Of a stretch of 48,882 nt of DNA, positions 44,929 through 48,882 are shown piece after piece. Every line of letters starts with the position of its first letter. Within the stretch, counting starts at the first letter, position 1. The position numbers and the translations under genes are program-made. The DNA lies in contig JAIVGS010000003.1 of the NCBI GenBank assembly GCA_020201435.1, forward strand, positions 1 through 48,882, in the 5' to 3' direction. The stretch is from Myxococcales bacterium (GTDB taxonomy: Bacteria; Myxococcota; Myxococcia; Myxococcales; 40CM-4-68-19). The notes beneath the pieces were generated by a model. It made no database searches, was not told the origin of the DNA, and saw only the letters and a program-made list of their open reading frames with translations.

Positions 44929-45947
44929 CCGATCCGCGCCTCGATCCGCCGCCCGGTCTTGTCACGCGGCTGATCGCGCGAATCGCAACCGCGCTGCTAC
45001 CGCTGGACGAGTCACTGCCGCCGCTGGCGGGAATCCGCCGTGTCCTCGTCGTCCGCACCGACGACCGCGTCGGCAACGTGCTGCTCACCGTCCCGCTCGT
45101 CCGCGCGGTGCAGAAAGCGCTGCCCCATGCGCAAGTCGATCTGCTCGTCGCCGCCGGCCAGGCGCGGGTCGTCGCTGGGCTTCCAAATTTGGAGATCGTC
45201 AGGTTCGACAAGCGCAAACCGTGGCGACTGCCGCGACGAGCGTCGTACGAAGTGGTGATCGACGCTGCCCACTGGCACGCGTTCTCGCTCACGTCCGCTC
45301 TCGTTTCGCGCTGGGCGAGCGGGCATTGGCTGATCGGCGCCGACCGCGGCCCGTCGTGGATCTACAGCGCCGCGCTCCCGCCTCCCGCGCCAGGAACGCC
45401 GGAGGTCGCCGCGAAGGTCGCCCTGGCCCGCGAGCTGGGCGCCGCGGACCTGCCGCCGCTCGAGACGGCTCTCGGAACAAAGCCCGTCGACTTCGCGCTT
45501 CCGCCGCGTTTCGTAGTGGTGAACCCCGGCGCACGAAAAAAAGATCACCGATGGGATAATTTTAGAACGCTCGTTACAAAACTGCGATTGCCCGCGCTCA
45601 TCGTTTGGGGTCCGGGCGAAATGGACGTGGCCGTCGCGCTCGCGGCGGAGTCGGGCGGCACGGTCGCCCCGAAGACCGACCTCGATCAGCTCGCCCACAT
45701 CTTTCGCAAAGCCGCCGCCGTCATCACCAACGACACCGGCCCGATGCACCTCGCCGTCGCCTGCGGCGCGCCCACGGTCGGACTCTTCCTCACCCAAGCC
45801 GGCCTGCGCTGGGCGCACGAGGGCCCTCGCTTCCGTGCCGTCGTCAACCCGACCGTCGAGACCGTCCTCTCCGCGGTGAACGACCTTCTTGACAGCACAC
45901 GAGCACCGGCCGACTCTCGCCAGAGCCACAGCGAGGGACCAACTTGA
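44925..45947 (+). CDS. GT9 family glycosyltransferase (heptosyltransferase-like)
   Basis: 340-residue second GT9 protein, more divergent. RRVLVVRTDDRVGNVLLTVPLVRAVQ is the N-terminal loop and ITNDTGPMHLAVACGAPTVGLF the donor-site motif; VVNPGARKKDHRWDNF lies at the interdomain region. The ATG overlaps waaF by 4 nt. Bases 45556-45575 hold the half-copy of the AT-rich motif (DNFRTLVT, with AGA). It may be heptosyltransferase I or III, or act on another sugar. Its C-terminal tail is polar, and its stop overlaps yicC. Confidence 0.83.
   Translation: MTDPRLDPPPGLVTRLIARIATALLPLDESLPPLAGIRRVLVVRTDDRVGNVLLTVPLVRAVQKALPHAQVDLLVAAGQARVVAGLPNLEIVRFDKRKPWRLPRRASYEVVIDAAHWHAFSLTSALVSRWASGHWLIGADRGPSWIYSAALPPPAPGTPEVAAKVALARELGAADLPPLETALGTKPVDFALPPRFVVVNPGARKKDHRWDNFRTLVTKLRLPALIVWGPGEMDVAVALAAESGGTVAPKTDLDQLAHIFRKAAAVITNDTGPMHLAVACGAPTVGLFLTQAGLRWAHEGPRFRAVVNPTVETVLSAVNDLLDSTRAPADSRQSHSEGPT
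45556..45575 (+). repeat. AT-rich motif copy D (half copy), inside the second GT9 gene
   Basis: Spacer ATAATTTTAG followed by AACGCTCGTT. The first AACGnnCGTT block is absent (the upstream bases do not match). It lies in a codon phase different from copies B and C: here the core reads AGA ACG CTC GTT. Confidence 0.65.
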
Positions 45948-46822
45948 TCCGCTCCATGACCGGCTTCGGCGCCGGACGCGGCGAGGCCGGCGGCGAAGCG
46001 CTCACCGTCGAGCTGCGCGCCGTCAACGGGAAGTTCTGCGAGGTCAAGCCGCGTCTCCCGCGCGAGCTGGCGTCCCTCGAGCCCGAGCTGGTCAAGGCGA
46101 TCAAGGCGCGGATCAGCCGCGGCATGATCGACGTCTTCGTCCGCCGCGACGCCGCCGGCGCCAGAGGGCTGACGCCGAAGACCGACCTCCCGCTCGCCGC
46201 CGCGTACGCGAAGGCCCTGCGGGAGCTGAAGGACGAGCTCGGCCTCGCCGGCGAGCCGAGCGTCCACGACATCGCCGCCATGGAAGGCGTGCTCACCCTC
46301 GGCGAGGCCGCAGCCGACGCGGAAAAGCTCGCCGCCGCGCTGCGAGCCGCCCTGCACGACGCGCTCGACGCCCTCGACCAGATGCGCCGCCGCGAAGGCG
46401 AGGCGCTCGCCGCCGATCTGGCAGCGCGCCTGTCGAACATCGAAGCGCAGGCGCGGCAGGTCCAGCAGCTCGCGCCGCTGCAGATCGAAGCCGCCCGGGA
46501 CCGCCTCACCGCCCGGATCGCCGAGCTGACCCGCGGGATCCCGCTCGATCCTTCGCGCCTCGCCCAGGAGGTGGCGCTGATCGCCGATCGCACCGACGTC
46601 GCCGAGGAGCTGACCCGCCTCGCCAGCCACCTCGCCCAGGCGCGCGGACTGATCGGCAGCGACGCGCCCGCCGGGCGCAAGCTCGAATTCCTCGTCCAGG
46701 AGGTGAACCGCGAGATCAACACCATCGGCTCCAAGTCGCAGCACGCCGGCATCGCGCAGCTGGTGGTCGACTTGAAGGCCGAGCTCGAGCGCGTCCGCGA
46801 GCAGGTGCAGAATGTCGAATAA
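45944..46822 (+). CDS. yicC: YicC/YloC-family endoribonuclease
   Basis: 292-residue protein with the YicC signature start MIRSMTGFGAGRGEAGGEALTVELRAVNGKF and the C-terminal block LEFLVQEVNREINTIGSKSQ, which is nearly invariant in the family. The middle is a long charged coiled coil. E. coli YicC is an endoribonuclease involved in small-RNA turnover; activity here is inferred by homology. TTG start overlaps the GT9 stop (TTGA). Pairing with gmk immediately downstream is a widely conserved arrangement. Confidence 0.93.
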   Translation: MIRSMTGFGAGRGEAGGEALTVELRAVNGKFCEVKPRLPRELASLEPELVKAIKARISRGMIDVFVRRDAAGARGLTPKTDLPLAAAYAKALRELKDELGLAGEPSVHDIAAMEGVLTLGEAAADAEKLAAALRAALHDALDALDQMRRREGEALAADLAARLSNIEAQARQVQQLAPLQIEAARDRLTARIAELTRGIPLDPSRLAQEVALIADRTDVAEELTRLASHLAQARGLIGSDAPAGRKLEFLVQEVNREINTIGSKSQHAGIAQLVVDLKAELERVREQVQNVE

Positions 46823-47423
46823 GCCGCTGCTCCTGATCCTGAGCGCGCCGTCGGGAACGGGAAAGACCACGCTCGCCAGGCGGCTGGTCACGGCCAACCC
46901 CGGCGCGATCTTTTCGGTGAGCTACACCACCCGCGCGCCGCGCGGCGACGAGAAGGACGGCGTCGACTACCATTTCGTCAGCGAGACGGACTTCCAGCGG
47001 GCCATCCGCGAAGGCGCCTTCGTCGAGTGGGCCCACGTCCACGGCCATCATTACGGGACGCCGCGCACCGTCATCGAAGAGGCCGACAAGCGCGGCGCGC
47101 TCGCCATCTTCGACATCGACGTCCAGGGCGGTCAGATGATCAAGAAAGCGCACCCCGAAGCCGTCCGCGCGCTGATCCTCCCGCCGAGCCTCGCCGAGCT
47201 CGAGCGCCGCCTGCGCGCGCGCTCGACCGACGACGACGCGACCGTCCGCCGCCGCCTGCACGCCGCTCGGATCGAGATCCGCCTCGCCGGCGCCGCCGGC
47301 TACGAGTACTGGGTCGTCAACGACGACCTCGAAAACGCGTACTCCGATCTCGCCGCGATCGTCCGCGCCGAGCTGTGCCGGGCCGGCCGCCGCCCTCTTT
47401 CGCCCGATCTCGGCATGCCCTAG
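46812..47423 (+). CDS. gmk: Guanylate kinase
   Basis: 203-residue enzyme converting GMP + ATP to GDP + ADP. P-loop APSGTGKTT at residues 12-20 (the usual GPSG has Ala here), VSYTTRAPRGDEKDGVDYHFV (GMP-binding), FVEWAHVHGHHYGTP, and DIDVQGGQMIKK. It starts with ATG inside the last codons of yicC (11-base overlap). Length and motifs are standard for Gmk. Confidence 0.95.
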   Translation: MSNKPLLLILSAPSGTGKTTLARRLVTANPGAIFSVSYTTRAPRGDEKDGVDYHFVSETDFQRAIREGAFVEWAHVHGHHYGTPRTVIEEADKRGALAIFDIDVQGGQMIKKAHPEAVRALILPPSLAELERRLRARSTDDDATVRRRLHAARIEIRLAGAAGYEYWVVNDDLENAYSDLAAIVRAELCRAGRRPLSPDLGMP

Positions 47424-47434
47424 AAAAGGCGGCC

Positions 47435-48882
47435 GTGGCGCGCATCCAGCTCCTCCCCGAGACGCTGCGCAACCAGATCGCCGCCGGCGAGGTGATCGAG
47501 CGCCCCGCCGCGGTGGTCAAGGAGCTGGTCGAAAACGCGCTCGACGCCGGCGCCACGCGCGTCGAGGTCGATTTGATCGACGGCGGCCGCCGGCTGGTCT
47601 CGGTCCGCGACGACGGGACCGGCATGGACCGCGAGGACGCGCTCCTGAGCCTCGAGCGCCACGCGACCAGCAAGCTGCGGAGCAAGGAAGACCTGTTTGC
47701 GATCGCCAGCTACGGCTTTCGCGGCGAGGCGCTTCCGAGCATGGCCGCGGTCAGCCGGTTCACGCTGCTCACGCAGGAGCCGAACGCGAGCAAAGGCACG
47801 CGCATCGAGGTCGAGGGAGGAACGGCGGTGAAGGCCGAAGACGCCGGCGCCCCTCCCGGCACCACCGTCGAAGTGCGGGATCTCTTCTGGAACGTCCCCG
47901 CGCGCCGCAAGTTCCTCAAGCGCGCCCCCGCCGAGCAGGCGCAATGCATCGACGCGATGCTGCGGCTCGCGCTGCCGAGGCCCGACGTCCATTTCACCCT
48001 GCGTGAAAACGGCCGCGCGCTGGTCCAGCTGCCCGCCGGCGGCGACGTCCTCGAGCGCCGCGCCGAGGACGCCCTCGGCCGCGAAGTGCGCGGCCACCTG
48101 CTCTCCTGGAAAGGCGAAACGCGCGGCATCCGCGCGCACGGGCTCGCCGTCAGCCCCGAGGTCGAGTACGGCAGCGCGCGCAACGTCTGGGTCTTCGTCA
48201 ACGGCCGAGCCGTGAAAGACCGCTCGCTCACCCACGCCGTCCTGCGCGCCTACGGCGAGCTGATGCCGCACGGCCGCTATCCGGGCGCGATCGTCTTCCT
48301 CGAGGTGCCGCCCGCCGAGGTCGACGTCAACGTCCACCCGGCCAAGGCCGAGGTCCGCCTCGCCGACCCGCGCGCCGCGTGGGATGCGATCTACGGCGGC
48401 TTGACGCCGATCCTCTCGCGCTCGTCGAGCTGGCTCCCGCCGCCGCGCACGTACGCGATGCCGCCGGCCGGGCCGCAAGCGCACACGGTTGCCGAGCCGC
48501 AGGCGGATCTCGTGAAGCGCCCGACATACTTCCACGGCTTGCGCTACCTCGGGCAGCTTCACCGCACCTACCTCGTCTGCGAAGGACCGCGCGGACTGGT
48601 GCTCATCGACCAGCACGCCGCGCACGAGCGTGTGAACTACCAGATGCTGCGCAGCCGCACCCAGCCCGCGCAGCCGCTGCTGGTGCCGCAGGTCCTCGAG
48701 CTCACCGCAGCCGCCGCCGAACGAATCTCGGCGGCCAAAGACGACCTCGCCGCGCTCGGAATCGAGCTCGATCGGTTCGGTGAAACCGCCATCGCCGTGA
48801 AATCCCTTCCCCACGCGCTCACCGGCGCGAACCTGCCGGCGCTGCTCGCCGACCTCACCGAAGACAGCGCGCCCCTGAAAGA
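47435..48882 (+). CDS. mutL: DNA mismatch repair protein MutL (3' end outside window)
   Basis: The first 482 codons are in the window, with no stop. GTG 47435 gives the standard start ARIQLLPETLRNQIAAGEVIERP. GHKL ATPase motifs follow: KELVENALDAGA, DDGTGM, ERHATSK and SYGFRGEAL, and NVPARRKFLK. After a short linker, the C-terminal domain begins at about residue 365 with GLRYLGQLHRTYLVC and LIDQHAAHERVNYQ. In endonuclease-type MutL this motif is DQHAxxExxxxE; here the last Glu is Gln, so nicking activity may be lost. The frame is free of stops to the window end. It follows gmk by 11 bp. Confidence 0.94.
   Translation, partial: MARIQLLPETLRNQIAAGEVIERPAAVVKELVENALDAGATRVEVDLIDGGRRLVSVRDDGTGMDREDALLSLERHATSKLRSKEDLFAIASYGFRGEALPSMAAVSRFTLLTQEPNASKGTRIEVEGGTAVKAEDAGAPPGTTVEVRDLFWNVPARRKFLKRAPAEQAQCIDAMLRLALPRPDVHFTLRENGRALVQLPAGGDVLERRAEDALGREVRGHLLSWKGETRGIRAHGLAVSPEVEYGSARNVWVFVNGRAVKDRSLTHAVLRAYGELMPHGRYPGAIVFLEVPPAEVDVNVHPAKAEVRLADPRAAWDAIYGGLTPILSRSSSWLPPPRTYAMPPAGPQAHTVAEPQADLVKRPTYFHGLRYLGQLHRTYLVCEGPRGLVLIDQHAAHERVNYQMLRSRTQPAQPLLVPQVLELTAAAAERISAAKDDLAALGIELDRFGETAIAVKSLPHALTGANLPALLADLTEDSAPLK

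Noticed and set aside
47420-48814. Long minus-strand open frame over mutL
   Set aside because: MutL motifs are present and in frame on the plus strand; the antisense product has no recognisable features.

Overview
The window is a GC-rich, gene-dense chromosomal segment from a Gram-negative bacterium. The gene set includes lipid A and core-LPS assembly enzymes, a TonB-dependent receptor with its own TonB-like domain, lipoproteins with InlB-type repeats and YWTD-like repeats, RegB/RegA redox signalling, and frequent GTG/TTG starts with 4-nt gene overlaps. Together these suggest a member of Myxococcota (the former Deltaproteobacteria) or a close relative, but there is no rRNA or other firm taxonomic marker. 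I saw no tRNA, rRNA, CRISPR array, insertion sequence or prophage. No gene-free stretch exceeds about 160 bases.

Layout. 1-980: the 3' part of a DAHP synthase/chorismate mutase fusion, followed by a palindromic intergenic repeat. 1138-4465: three GT-B glycosyltransferases, two on the plus strand converging on one on the minus strand. 4525-8786 (minus): tyrA, a TonB-dependent receptor and a small lipoprotein. 8895-10568: a lipoprotein with three cysteine-stapled repeats and a propeller-like region. 10571-12160: an ABC-F ATPase. 12198-14991 (minus): a probable operon of fatty acid hydroxylase, RegB-like kinase, RegA-like regulator and a STAS/SEC14-like protein. Back to back with it lies a YcaO-TfuA pair (15017-16848) that has no visible precursor peptide. 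16775-22541: two GT-C-like membrane proteins flanking an RCK-domain membrane protein without a K+ filter and an M3 oligopeptidase. 22564-23549: a frameshifted LpqC-like esterase. 23497-28313 (minus): a tightly overlapped five-gene operon of adaptor, ATPase, two FtsX-type permeases and an HD-domain protein. 28380-35866: small membrane proteins, a GH15 glucoamylase, an MgtE_N/CBS protein coupled to an unusual NRAMP-like transporter, and a triple-PAS GGDEF-EAL protein.

35930-48882 (plus): a nearly gap-free cell-envelope run of MarC, an outer-membrane-like lipoprotein, waaA, lpxK, an LpxL-type acyltransferase, an LpxG/YkuE-like phosphoesterase, hldA, hldC, a WaaE-like GT2, a Trm112-like protein, two GT9 heptosyltransferases, yicC, gmk and the start of mutL. 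These genes would add Kdo, phosphate, acyl chains and ADP-heptose-derived heptoses to lipid A and core.

The observation I consider most unexpected is a DNA motif (core TTTTAGAACGnnCGTT, often paired with a second AACGnnCGTT block) embedded in four of these LPS genes. It occurs in two reading frames and is spelled with codons that look rare here (TTA, AGA, ATA). The orphan YcaO-TfuA pair beside a redox-kinase/hydroxylase operon, and the MgtE_N-CBS plus altered-site NRAMP pair, are the best candidates for poorly described systems.
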